Shown: positions 17,203 to 25,092 of the stretch, piece after piece | How the letters are laid out: each line of letters begins with the position of its first letter | How positions within the stretch are numbered: the first letter of the stretch is position 1 | Assembly (NCBI GenBank): GCA_046153875.1 | Contig: JBJXFE010000056.1 | Coordinates: 9,086-73,085, forward strand | Direction: 5' to 3' | Source of the DNA: JBJXFE01 sp046153875 | Lineage (GTDB): Bacteria > Planctomycetota > Phycisphaerae > Phycisphaerales > UBA1924 | DNA: 64,000 bases | Translations under genes and position numbers: made by a program | Notes under the pieces: model-generated | Database searches by the model: none | Told to the model about the DNA's origin: nothing | The model's input: only the letters and a program-made list of their open reading frames with translations

Positions 17203-18108
17203 CTACACGAGGCGCGTCCGCACCACCCCAACATCGGCCAGTTTCGCACGCAGCTTCGCCTCCACCGCCGCCCCCGACACCGGCGCAACGGGGATGAATA
17301 ACGCGCTCCCGCTCCCGGTCATCTGCACGGGTCCGCCCGCCACCGCCTCGGCGCGCCGCCGGAGTTCCCCCAGCCGCGGTTCGACACGCTCGGCCGCCCA
17401 CGCCAGGTCGTTGAACAGCGCCCCGCTCTCGATCCGCCCGCCCGCCGCCAGCGACTTCACCGGCGCCTCGCGCAACTCCGCCCCCGCCCGCTCGTCGAAC
17501 GCACGGTACACCGCGCCCGTCGCGCAGCCGAACGGCGCCAACACCAGCACCACCTCGCCCTCGACCCGACGCTGCCGCTCCACCCGCTCGCCAAGCCCGG
17601 CCACCACCGCCGGTCGGGGCGGCGCGTCATCCACAAAGAACGGCACGTCGCTCCCGAGCTTCAAGCCGATCGCCGCGAGCCGTTCGCGCCCGAGCCCCAG
17701 CCCGAATAGCTCGTCGAGCAACACCAGCGTCGCCGCGGCGTCCGACGACCCGCCCCCAAGCCCGCCGCCCACCGGGACGCGCTTGGTCACCGTCAGTTCA
17801 ACGGGCAGTTCCTGCCCCGCCGCGGCCTCCAACGCCCGGTGCGCCCGCACCGCCAGGTCCTTCTCGATCGGCCAGTCGATCGGGCTCGGCCGCGGCGCGT
17901 CGACCGCCCACGCCACACGATGCCTCGACGCCGCGCCCTCCGGCAACCGCCGAGCCGCGACATCATCAAACAGGTCGATCGCGTGCATCCACGACGCGAT
18001 GGGGTGGTACCCCGCACCAGCGCGAGCCGGGGCGATCGCCGGGCCGACCGCCAGCGCCAGGTTCACCTTGGCGTAGGCCCGACGCACGACCGGTTCAAGG
18101 TTCGGCAC
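17203..18108 (-). CDS. ispE: 4-diphosphocytidyl-2-C-methyl-D-erythritol kinase
   Basis: This 301-residue GHMP kinase of the MEP isoprenoid pathway phosphorylates CDP-methylerythritol. Its motifs are AYAKVNLAL at the N-terminus, the ATP loop PVGGGLGGGSSDAAATL, LGSDVPFF, and the C-terminal MTGSGSALF. The start is taken as GTG at 18108. TATGAT lies exactly 6 nt upstream, giving a leaderless start, and the N-terminus then begins 12 residues before the AYAK motif as is normal; longer in-frame starts add Arg-rich sequence. It is the first gene of the minus-strand run ispE - ROK kinase - M28 peptidase. Isoprenoids made here would supply the UbiA-type enzyme at 12621. Confidence 0.92.
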   Translation of the reverse strand: MPNLEPVVRRAYAKVNLALAVGPAIAPARAGAGYHPIASWMHAIDLFDDVAARRLPEGAASRHRVAWAVDAPRPSPIDWPIEKDLAVRAHRALEAAAGQELPVELTVTKRVPVGGGLGGGSSDAAATLVLLDELFGLGLGRERLAAIGLKLGSDVPFFVDDAPPRPAVVAGLGERVERQRRVEGEVVLVLAPFGCATGAVYRAFDERAGAELREAPVKSLAAGGRIESGALFNDLAWAAERVEPRLGELRRRAEAVAGGPVQMTGSGSALFIPVAPVSGAAVEAKLRAKLADVGVVRTRLV

Positions 18109-18380
18109 GGTCCGATCATAATCGCCACGCCGACCCCCGCCGCGTGCCGCGCGGGCCGGCCGTGCCGCCACGGTGGTAGACGGACCCGAACCGTGCCATC
18201 GCGTCCACGACCGCCAGGAACATCCGCCCCACGGTGCAAGGAAGTGGACCGCGACGCCCGGCGCGGGGCCGCGGTGCACTGTCGCGTCGAACCGGCTCAA
18301 CCGCCGTCGCCGACCGACCGATAAGCCTCGGAACGGCGACGAGCACGCGCCCACGCGAGGCGAACAAGGCCGGCAACGCC

Positions 18381-20042
18381 ATGTGTACGAGTGCGCCCAA
18401 GAGCCCGCCCCCTCAATGGTGCCCTCGGCGCGGAACGATCCTGGTCGCGTTCCTCATCCTCCTTGTCCTGATGTCGCTCGTCGTGGTCGGGCTGGTCCTG
18501 TCGGGCGCTCGCGGCCATGAACTGACGGTGCTCCGCGCGCAGGGCGACCGGGCCACGCATGCCGCCGAGAGCGCCGCGAACATGGCCGTCAAGGAGCTGA
18601 TGGACGGCGTCGATCGCGACGGCGACGGGACCATCGGCGCGATCTCCGACGACGGGAACACGGCCACGGACCCGGTGCTCGGCGGAACGCGGCTGTGGGC
18701 GACGCGCGCGGACTCGGGCGGAGTGACCACCATCACCGCCCGCGCCCAGAACGCCGATGCGGTCCGGGCCACCCGGATCACCTCGACCCAGTCGGGCCAG
18801 GCTTCCGGAGTGGGCGTGGTCTACGGCACGCCGACCAGCAACACCCCGGTCTTCCGCACCTGGAACGGCAGCGCGTGGTCGGCCGAGACCCCGACCGCGG
18901 ACATCGGCGCCAACCCGCGCTGGATCGTCACCGCCGCCTGCCCGGTTCGGAACGAGCTGCTCGCCGCGTGCGGCGACACCGCCGAGGACCTCAATGTCAT
19001 GGTGTATGACGGCACGACCTGGGGGAGCGCGCAGGAGCTCTCCAACAACCTCGTGACCTCCGGCGATCGCCCGTTCTACGCGGCGTACTCGCAGGTGTCG
19101 GGAACGGCGCTGGTCGTGTACCGCGTCGGGGGCGGAGCCAACGCGAACCACCGTACGTGGAACGGCATGGCATGGTCGGGGCAGCAGTCCACCGCGCTGC
19201 CGGGGACGGGTTCCCCCAAGATCGTCAAGCTCGTCCCCAAGCCCGGCGCGGACGAGATCATGGTCCTGGTGCTCGACAACAACAACGACTTGTCCGCGAT
19301 GGTGTGGAACGGCACCGCATTCGGCAACACGCTCCTGCTCGACGCTAACGCCGCGTTCTCCGGCCAGGAATGCGCCGACGCGGCCTACGAGCGTTCCAGC
19401 GGTCGCTGCATGGTCGCGTGGGCCCGCGGGGGGACCACCGTGCCGCGGTGCCGCGTATGGACCGGCTCGGCGTGGCAGACCGAGTCCGCGATGCCGGACG
19501 CCGGCGCGAACGTCAAGCAGATGCGCCTGGCCGCGGACCCCGCGAGCGACAAGGTCATCGCCATGACGCTCGACAGCGCCGCCGATGTTAACCTGATCGT
19601 CTGGAACGGATCAAGCTGGGGGCCCGCCGACGAGGTCCAGTCCAGTGTGCCCAACTCGGACCGTCGGGGCGTCGACGTGGCCTTCGAGCCCGGCGGCACG
19701 CGCGCCCTGGCGATGTACGCCCGCTCGTCCCAGAGCACCGTGCGGTACCGCGTGTACGACGGGACGAACTGGTCGGCCGAGATGGTCGGCCCCGACATTA
19801 GCCACCCGATCAGCGTCGTGCAGTTCATGCCGGCGGCGACCGGGTCGGAGATCCTCATCGGCATTGAGCGTAAGAACGACGGTGCCTTCGTGTTCATGCG
19901 ATGGAACGGCTCGGCTCTGGTGGGCGCCCAGACGCTGGCGGGCGACCTGGCCGGGCCCAACGGCAACGAGTGTTTCATGCTCTCGCGCGGTTCGGAGGCG
20001 CTCAACCCCGCGATCACCTCGTGGTCGGCGGTCGAGCCGTAG
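18381..20042 (+). CDS. PilX-like membrane protein with WNG-repeat (propeller-like) ectodomain
   Basis: This 553-residue protein has a short leader with RRGTILVAFLILLVLMSLVV (TM about 19-41), then LSGARG and TxAAESAANMAV, the layout of PilX/minor-pilin N-terminal domains. From about residue 150 it has at least eight repeats of about 45-55 residues carrying WNGSAW, YDGTTW, WNGMAW, WNGTAF, WTGSAW, WNGSSW, YDGTNW and WNGSAL. Spacing and aromatic-Asn/Asp-Gly turns suggest a beta-propeller. In type IV pili PilX works with the propeller-bearing tip adhesin PilY1, and here both features seem to be in one chain (inference). It faces the secretion operon at 20101-28413, its stop 58 nt from the GspC-like stop. 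Confidence 0.75.
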   Translation: MCTSAPKSPPPQWCPRRGTILVAFLILLVLMSLVVVGLVLSGARGHELTVLRAQGDRATHAAESAANMAVKELMDGVDRDGDGTIGAISDDGNTATDPVLGGTRLWATRADSGGVTTITARAQNADAVRATRITSTQSGQASGVGVVYGTPTSNTPVFRTWNGSAWSAETPTADIGANPRWIVTAACPVRNELLAACGDTAEDLNVMVYDGTTWGSAQELSNNLVTSGDRPFYAAYSQVSGTALVVYRVGGGANANHRTWNGMAWSGQQSTALPGTGSPKIVKLVPKPGADEIMVLVLDNNNDLSAMVWNGTAFGNTLLLDANAAFSGQECADAAYERSSGRCMVAWARGGTTVPRCRVWTGSAWQTESAMPDAGANVKQMRLAADPASDKVIAMTLDSAADVNLIVWNGSSWGPADEVQSSVPNSDRRGVDVAFEPGGTRALAMYARSSQSTVRYRVYDGTNWSAEMVGPDISHPISVVQFMPAATGSEILIGIERKNDGAFVFMRWNGSALVGAQTLAGDLAGPNGNECFMLSRGSEALNPAITSWSAVEP

Positions 20043-20100
20043 CGCGGTGTCGTGCAGCCCCGACGGGCGGTGACCGTGACCGCCGGGCCCGGCGCGAGGA

Positions 20101-20595
20101 TCAGCGGTTGCGTTGCTCGCGGAGCACGAGCGCGGTCCCGTCCGCCAACCGCAGCTCCACTTCACGCTGACGCGCCGCGATCCTGACCACGCGCACGCCC
20201 GGCGCGATCTCCATCCCCACGCGGCACACCCGCCCGTTGATCGACGCCAGGGCGCCGTCGTCGGTCGCCGCCCCGATCACGCCGGTGAGGCGGAACCGCG
20301 CGCCCGCCGGCGCGGGTGGTGTCGGGATCGGAGCCGACGAGCGGGCTTCAAGCCGCGCGGTGAACGGTGACGGATAGTCCGAGACCGCGTCGAACCCCCG
20401 GAGCCAGTCGATCACGCCTTCCTGCGCCGGGGAGAGCCGGGCCGTCGCCGGGTGCACGCCCGCGGAACCGACCGGCGGCGCCGCAGCCGACGCGGGCGAC
20501 GGCGAGCCCGAGAGCACCGCCCGCGCCGCCATCAGCATCACGATCGGCGCCGCGATGCTCGCCGCCCGCCATGCGCGCTCGTGGGTCCGCTTCAC
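20101..20595 (-). CDS. GspC/PilP-like secretion protein
   Basis: This 164-residue bitopic protein has one N-terminal membrane helix (about 11-30), a Pro/Ala linker and a small beta domain (FRLTGVIG, about 100, to the end) with SINGRVCRVGMEI and VRIAARQREVELRL. The pattern of a strand, a dispensable-signal motif (G-x-x-V) and a final ELRLADG strand fits the homology region of GspC or PilP, which links the inner-membrane platform to the secretin. It starts with GTG overlapping the stop of the GspM-like gene (GTGA), so it is the last gene of the operon. Length is shorter than classical GspC (about 270) and close to PilP (about 180). No PDZ domain is present. Confidence 0.65.
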   Translation of the reverse strand: MKRTHERAWRAASIAAPIVMLMAARAVLSGSPSPASAAAPPVGSAGVHPATARLSPAQEGVIDWLRGFDAVSDYPSPFTARLEARSSAPIPTPPAPAGARFRLTGVIGAATDDGALASINGRVCRVGMEIAPGVRVVRIAARQREVELRLADGTALVLREQRNR

Positions 20596-21188
20596 GGTGT
20601 GCCCCCCGTGCCCGCGACCTCGGGCGGCGTCGTCGCGTCGAACGCCCAGTGCTCGGTTTCCAGGGCGGCCACCACCTCGTCGCGCCCGTCCTCACCGGCC
20701 GGGTGGACCCGCACGCCGGCCACGCGGGTGAACCCGAGGCCTTCCGGGAGGCGCCCGATCATCCGCACGACGCCCGCGAAGGTGCCGCGCACCGTGATCG
20801 AGTACCGAATCGTGCGGTCGCGTGGATCGCCGACGCGCGCGGCGTCCCGTGACGCGATCACGGGGTCCAGGCGGTCCATCACCAGCCCATGCTCGCCCGC
20901 AAGGTTGTGCAGGTTCTCGAACACCCTCCCCGGGTCGCGGGCCGCGGCGCCCACGCGCTCGATCCGGGCGGCTTCGGTGCTCGCCTCGCGCAGCGTGGCC
21001 GTGAGCAGCGCGACATCGCCGCTGAGCGATTCCAGGCGCTGGACATCCTCGCCCAACCGGCGTGCCTCGGTCGCATCGCGCTCGGTCGCGCGCCGCACCG
21101 GGTCGAGCAAGGCCATCTCGGCGCCGAGCGCCGCCGCCGCGCCCATCGCCGCGATCGCCGCACCCTCGCGCCACGCCGGCGTGCTCAT
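20592..21188 (-). CDS. GspM/PilO-like platform protein
   Basis: This 198-residue protein has an N-terminal membrane helix (about 8-26), a coiled-coil-like segment (ERDATEARRLGEDVQRLESL, then about 60 residues) and a C-terminal ferredoxin-like alpha/beta domain with IRYSITVRGTFAGVVRMIGR. This is the layout of GspM/PilO, which pairs with GspL/PilN in the inner-membrane assembly platform. The ATG at 21188 overlaps the stop of the GspL-like gene by ATGA, and its own stop overlaps the next start by GTGA. It is assigned by architecture and operon position because sequence conservation in this family is low. Confidence 0.7.
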   Translation of the reverse strand: MSTPAWREGAAIAAMGAAAALGAEMALLDPVRRATERDATEARRLGEDVQRLESLSGDVALLTATLREASTEAARIERVGAAARDPGRVFENLHNLAGEHGLVMDRLDPVIASRDAARVGDPRDRTIRYSITVRGTFAGVVRMIGRLPEGLGFTRVAGVRVHPAGEDGRDEVVAALETEHWAFDATTPPEVAGTGGTP

Positions 21189-22873
21189 GGCGTCCCTCCC
21201 GCACCGGGCGTGCTCGCGTCTGCGAGCGAATCGACGGCGTCCGCCGGCAGTCCGATCAGGTCGATCGCGAGGTCGAAGACCACGACGGCGGGCCCGTCCA
21301 CGCCGACGATCCGCTGGGACGACCCCAGCCGCACCTGCGCCGCGAGGGGCAGCCGCCCGAGGGCGTCCGCGTAGGCTTTCATGGACCGCCCGGCGGACCC
21401 CGGGGCGATCTCCGCGGCCGAGCAGCGGACCCGGGCCACGGCCCGTTCGACGTCGTAGCCCAGTTCGACGCCGTCGAGCCGCACGTCGGGGGGCAGGCGT
21501 CGCGCAATCTCCACGAGCAGCGCATCCCAGGGGACCTGCTGCCCCAGCGCGGCCCGCCGGCGCTCGCGCGCCCCGACCACAGCGCCGACGGCGGCGCTCG
21601 CCTGCGCGTCCAGCGATTCGAGCCGCGCCGCGCCGTCGCGCCGCGTGCGCAGCGCGAGCAGGTCCCGACGCCCCGCCCGCGCGTCCAGGTGGGTCAGCAC
21701 GCCGTCCGCCGCCACCAGCAGCCACGCCAGCGCGACACCGACAAGCACGCCTCGTCGCACGCCCCGGCGTTCCCGGGCCGCGCGCTCGCCCGCGGGCACG
21801 AGCGCCAGCGGCGGGTCGAGCGCCGCGAGCTGGGTGCGCCGATCGGTCGCGTCCGCGCCGGCCGTGGCGCCCGGGCGCACCCCCGTGTCCGTCGCGATGA
21901 CCTCCGCCAGGCGCGGCACCCGCGCCCCGGGGCCGACCAGGGTCAGAGTCACGCCGTCGCGCTCCCCGTCGACGAGGCCGAACCGCACGGACTGCCGCAC
22001 CTCGCCGGCGAGCCGCTGGAGCACGGGCTGCAGGCCCGGCAGCACGTCGCCCGCGCTCAGACCGCGTACGTCCAGCCCCGTGTCTCCGCGCTGCGGGATG
22101 CCCACGGATCGCAGCAGCTCCATCGCCTCGGTCGAGGCGCCCTCGTCCCCGCCCGCTCCGTCCGCTTCGCCCGCACGCCGGAACGCCGCCGCGAGATCGG
22201 CCAGGCCCAGCGCCACCTGACGCACGAATCGCAATCGCCCGGCGCACGCCGCCGCGAGCACCGTCTGCCGTTCACCGACGTGCATCACCAGGCACGCCAC
22301 GCCGCGCCCCGACTGTCTCCCGCGCGGCCCCAACGCGGCGCGGCACGCCGACGCCAGCGCGACCGCCGACTCCGGGATGACGCCGCGGGGCGACAACCCG
22401 GCGCCCCCCATCCACGACCAGAGACACTCGACGGCATCCGCGGAGTCCGCGGCCGCGAGCACGTGCGCCTGGCGAGCGGAACCCCGGCTGCTGTCGCCGT
22501 TCACGGCGCGCCGATCGACCGCGAGGAGCACGCCCGCGTGCGGCGCGGAGTCGGGCTGCGACGACGCCTCGATCAAGGCCAGGCGCGCCGCGCGCCACAC
22601 GCCCGATCGCCCGGCCGCGACCGGGCAGGAGAACACGCCCGCGACCGTGTCGGGCGAGGCGCCGACGACCCACGCGGGCGACCCGATCGCGCCCAGTTCA
22701 CGCACGGCGCCGGCCAGCGCCCCCGAGGATGCACCGACCGCGTCGGCCCAGGGCCGCCCGGGCGCGGGGCTCAGGCCGGCAAGCGTGCGCGCCCCGATCA
22801 CGACAGGCCCGCGCGCGAGCACCACCTCGATCGACGAGGGGGACAGATCGATGATGACGCGAGTGCGCGCCAC
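21185..22873 (-). CDS. GspL-like (PilM-PilN fused) platform protein
   Basis: This 562-residue protein has an actin-like cytoplasmic half. It begins RVIIDLSPSSIEVVLARG, has MHVGERQTVLAA at about 240 and LTLVGPGARVPRLAEVI at about 345, typical of PilM/GspL folds. A membrane helix (about 395-415, GVLVGVALAWLLVAADGVL) and a periplasmic ferredoxin-like region (PDVRLDGVELGYD) follow. In type IV pilus systems these are two proteins, PilM and PilN; here they are one chain, as in GspL of type II secretion. The start is GTG at 22873, supported by AAGAGGAG 5 nt upstream; farther in-frame starts lack a Shine-Dalgarno. It recruits the GspE ATPase to the platform. A 125-nt gap separates it from the small ORF at 22999. 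Confidence 0.75.
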   Translation of the reverse strand: MARTRVIIDLSPSSIEVVLARGPVVIGARTLAGLSPAPGRPWADAVGASSGALAGAVRELGAIGSPAWVVGASPDTVAGVFSCPVAAGRSGVWRAARLALIEASSQPDSAPHAGVLLAVDRRAVNGDSSRGSARQAHVLAAADSADAVECLWSWMGGAGLSPRGVIPESAVALASACRAALGPRGRQSGRGVACLVMHVGERQTVLAAACAGRLRFVRQVALGLADLAAAFRRAGEADGAGGDEGASTEAMELLRSVGIPQRGDTGLDVRGLSAGDVLPGLQPVLQRLAGEVRQSVRFGLVDGERDGVTLTLVGPGARVPRLAEVIATDTGVRPGATAGADATDRRTQLAALDPPLALVPAGERAARERRGVRRGVLVGVALAWLLVAADGVLTHLDARAGRRDLLALRTRRDGAARLESLDAQASAAVGAVVGARERRRAALGQQVPWDALLVEIARRLPPDVRLDGVELGYDVERAVARVRCSAAEIAPGSAGRSMKAYADALGRLPLAAQVRLGSSQRIVGVDGPAVVVFDLAIDLIGLPADAVDSLADASTPGAGGTP

Positions 22874-22998
22874 ACGTCTCCTCTTGACAGACGAGCCAGG
22901 CCGCCGGCGCGGGCGCGCCATCGCGCGGGCCATCCGGCACTCGGTTATCGACCGGATCGCGGCGCGGCTTGGGGCCGTCGCGCCGATCAAACGCCCGA

Positions 22999-23091
22999 TC
23001 AAGACCCGATCGGCACGCGCCGGGCGCCGTCGATCGTGGCTTGGATCTCGCGCACGGCCCCGGCCTCGCGGCTCTGCGCCCGCGGGCTCAT
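22999..23091 (-). CDS. 30-residue ORF coupled to the GspJ-like gene
   Basis: The start ATG at 23091 overlaps the stop of the GspJ-like gene by ATGA, the same coupling used throughout this operon. The ORF ends after 30 codons (MSPRAQSREAGAVREI...). GspK normally occupies this position, so it may be a vestige, a coupling device or chance. It has no hydrophobic prepilin segment. Confidence 0.25.
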   Translation of the reverse strand: MSPRAQSREAGAVREIQATIDGARRVPIGS

Positions 23092-23627
23092 CCCCCGGCG
23101 CCCGTGACGGTGCACCGCGGCGTCACGCGCGTGCGCAGCGCGACCTGTCGGCCCGCGCGGGCCAGGGTGAGCGTGACCTCAATGCGCCGCACCGCGTGGC
23201 ACGCGGCGCCGCTGAGCGTCCCTCCCAGGACCCCGCCGACGCCGTTGTACGTCTGGATGGTGAACGCCGAAGCGTCGCGGACCAGCGCCGTCGGGGTCCC
23301 GCCGCTTTCTTCTAGCAGGACCGTGGTGCCCGAGCGCGACAGCGACCAGTTCGTGTTCCAGCGGATCAACGTTGGCCCCACCTCGCCGATGCTCGGCTGA
23401 ACGCCGGGCGTGCCGCCGTCGTCGTCGATCGCGCGCAGCCCGCGGACGATCCGTTCCAGCGCCGCGGACGCATCGGCGGCCAGGCTCTCGCCCGTCGCCG
23501 CGTCCATCGACCCCCGCACGGCCGCGTGCAGCACGAACGACGCGATCGACCCCAGGACCGAGATGACCACGATCGCGGCGATCGCCTCGACCATGGTGAA
23601 TCCCCGACGTGCGTGGGCGCGGCTCAT
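23088..23627 (-). CDS. GspJ-like minor pseudopilin
   Basis: This 179-residue protein has the leader MSRAHARRGFTMVEAIAAIV, in which processing after Gly9 is expected, with Glu at +5. The hydrophobic helix runs to about residue 31. The rest is beta-rich, with a Gly/Thr-rich centre and C-terminal strands containing a Cys pair (ACHAVRR, PRCTV). Position after GspI-like and size match GspJ, a minor pseudopilin in the tip complex of type II secretion. It starts by ATGA overlap with the preceding gene. The exact letter assignment (I, J or K) is inferred from order and length. Confidence 0.7.
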   Translation of the reverse strand: MSRAHARRGFTMVEAIAAIVVISVLGSIASFVLHAAVRGSMDAATGESLAADASAALERIVRGLRAIDDDGGTPGVQPSIGEVGPTLIRWNTNWSLSRSGTTVLLEESGGTPTALVRDASAFTIQTYNGVGGVLGGTLSGAACHAVRRIEVTLTLARAGRQVALRTRVTPRCTVTGAGG

Positions 23628-24067
23628 GGCGCGGTGTACTCCGTCAGCACGGTGCTCAACGTGAACGTGCGCGCCCCGGCACGCGGATCAGTCCAGGTCA
23701 CCTCGACCGTCGCGCGCTTGTACCCCGTCCCCGCCGAGACCAGGTTCACGCCCGTTTCGGCCACCGTTACCGACCGCCCGAACGCCGCGAACCCGGACAC
23801 CGGTGACTCCGCCGGGTAGCTCCCTGAAACGACGAACGTGTACCCGCGGGCGGGCTCGTGCCGGTCCGCGATCACGTCCTCGAGCTTCTCCGCCGCCAGC
23901 CAGCGCGCCACCACCGTCAGCTCCATCGCCGAGCGCTGCGACGAACGCTCGCGCAGCGCCAGGAGCATGGGCGGGATCGCGATGGTCAGCACGACGAGCG
24001 CGGCCACGGTCTCGGCGAGGGTGAAAGCCCGGCGTGCTCCGCACCGGCAGTTCAGGGCATCGACCAT
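23624..24067 (-). CDS. GspI-like minor pseudopilin
   Basis: This 147-residue protein has the leader MVDALNCRCGARRAFTLAET, with Ala in place of the usual Gly at the processing site and Glu at +5, then a hydrophobic helix (VAALVVLTIAIPPMLLAL). The short soluble domain contains ARWLAAEKLEDVIADRH, the conserved helix of GspI-like pseudopilins (A-x-x-A-E-x-x-x-E), and AFGRSVTVAET. The start at 24067 overlaps the GspH-like gene by 16 nt and the stop overlaps the GspJ-like start by ATGA. It is probably part of the tip complex that primes pseudopilus assembly. Confidence 0.72.
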   Translation of the reverse strand: MVDALNCRCGARRAFTLAETVAALVVLTIAIPPMLLALRERSSQRSAMELTVVARWLAAEKLEDVIADRHEPARGYTFVVSGSYPAESPVSGFAAFGRSVTVAETGVNLVSAGTGYKRATVEVTWTDPRAGARTFTLSTVLTEYTAP

Positions 24068-24582
24068 GAGACGGCTCCTGTCGCGGCCAGGACGCTCACC
24101 GTGCCGCCGCCGGTCACGGTGACCGTTCCCGTGGATGCCAGCGCCGCCTCCGTCGCCGCCAAGGGCTTGCCGATCCACGTGAACCCGACCTCCACGGTTC
24201 CGTCGAACGATGCTGTAAGCAGGCTGACGCCGGCGAAGTCGCCCGTGTTCAGGGAGCGCACCAGCGGCTTCCCGGTGAACAGGTCGGTGATCACGCTCGC
24301 CCCGCTCCGCCCGGGGGATGCGCTGTTTTCCTCGAGCAGCGAGTACTGCTGCGCGCCGAGGTTGAAGACGGCCCAGCACCGCTCCCCGGTCAGCATCGCG
24401 CGTTCGCGGGCGAAGTCCAGGTCTCGCGCCAGGATTCGGGCCGCCACCCCGGCACGGGCCGTGCCCAGCGCCGACAGCCGCGGCACCGCCACGGCCGCCA
24501 TCAGCACGACGATCACGGCTACCGCGATGGTCTCGACGAGTGTGAAGGCACGGCGCCCGCGCGGGTCACCAGGCGTTCTCAC
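24052..24582 (-). CDS. GspH-like minor pseudopilin
   Basis: The protein has 176 residues if translation begins at the GTG at 24582, giving a 10-residue basic leader before AFTLVETIAVAVIVVLMAAV. An ATG at 24627 would lengthen the leader to 25 residues and overlap GspG by 62 nt, which is less likely; neither start has a strong Shine-Dalgarno. After the helix comes ARILARDLDFARERAMLTGE, the GspH-type helix, then a beta-rich domain. The processing residue is Ala rather than Gly, shared with the GspI-like protein here but not with GspG or GspJ. Confidence 0.7.
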   Translation of the reverse strand: MRTPGDPRGRRAFTLVETIAVAVIVVLMAAVAVPRLSALGTARAGVAARILARDLDFARERAMLTGERCWAVFNLGAQQYSLLEENSASPGRSGASVITDLFTGKPLVRSLNTGDFAGVSLLTASFDGTVEVGFTWIGKPLAATEAALASTGTVTVTGGGTVSVLAATGAVSWSMP

Positions 24583-24997
24583 CGGTCGTATTGCTGTTCG
24601 CCCAGAACTTGCCGGTCGCCACGTCATAGTTCCAGCCCGCCGTGCCGCTGACCGGGGGCGATGCCGCCCACGTCGCCGCGACCACGTCCGCCGAGTTGTT
24701 GAACGGGTTCGGGGGGATCGGCTCCTGCATCACGCCCGTCGCGCCGAACGTCTCGAGCACCGCCAGCGAGGGCCACGCGGGCGTCCCGTTCACCGCCGCG
24801 TTCGCGTAGAAATTGGCCACGCCGGAGCGCACGGCGCCGATCGTCCCCTTGGCGGACGACTCGCGCGCCTCCGACGAGTAGTCGATGTACTTGGGGATCG
24901 CCACGCCGGCCATAATGGCCAGCACGACGATCACCGCGATCAACTCGATCAGCGTGAACGCGCCCTTCCTGTCCCGTCCGATCGTCCTGGCAGTCAT
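24566..24997 (-). CDS. Major pseudopilin, GspG/PilA-like
   Basis: This 143-residue protein has the leader MTARTIGRDRKGAFTLIELI. Its helix (AVIVVLAIMAGVAIPKYIDY) contains the Pro seen in major pilins at about position 22 of the mature chain. The soluble part has SSAKGTIGAVRSGVANFYAN and ends with WNYDVATGKFWANSN, a type IV pilin/GspG-like C-terminus without the Ca-binding or disulfide motif being obvious. The ATG at 24997 is favoured because GGGGG lies upstream and the leader has normal length. It is the first pseudopilin in the operon, 95 nt after gspF, a gap that could hold an extra ribosome site to raise its expression. Confidence 0.78.
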   Translation of the reverse strand: MTARTIGRDRKGAFTLIELIAVIVVLAIMAGVAIPKYIDYSSEARESSAKGTIGAVRSGVANFYANAAVNGTPAWPSLAVLETFGATGVMQEPIPPNPFNNSADVVAATWAASPPVSGTAGWNYDVATGKFWANSNTTGENAW

Positions 24998-25092
24998 GTC
25001 TGAACCCCCGTGTTCGGTCCCCGTGCCGCACCGCCGCGGGCGCCCCGCGCGGGCGGGTTTCCGACACCGCGGCATCGGCCGGACCTACCCGA

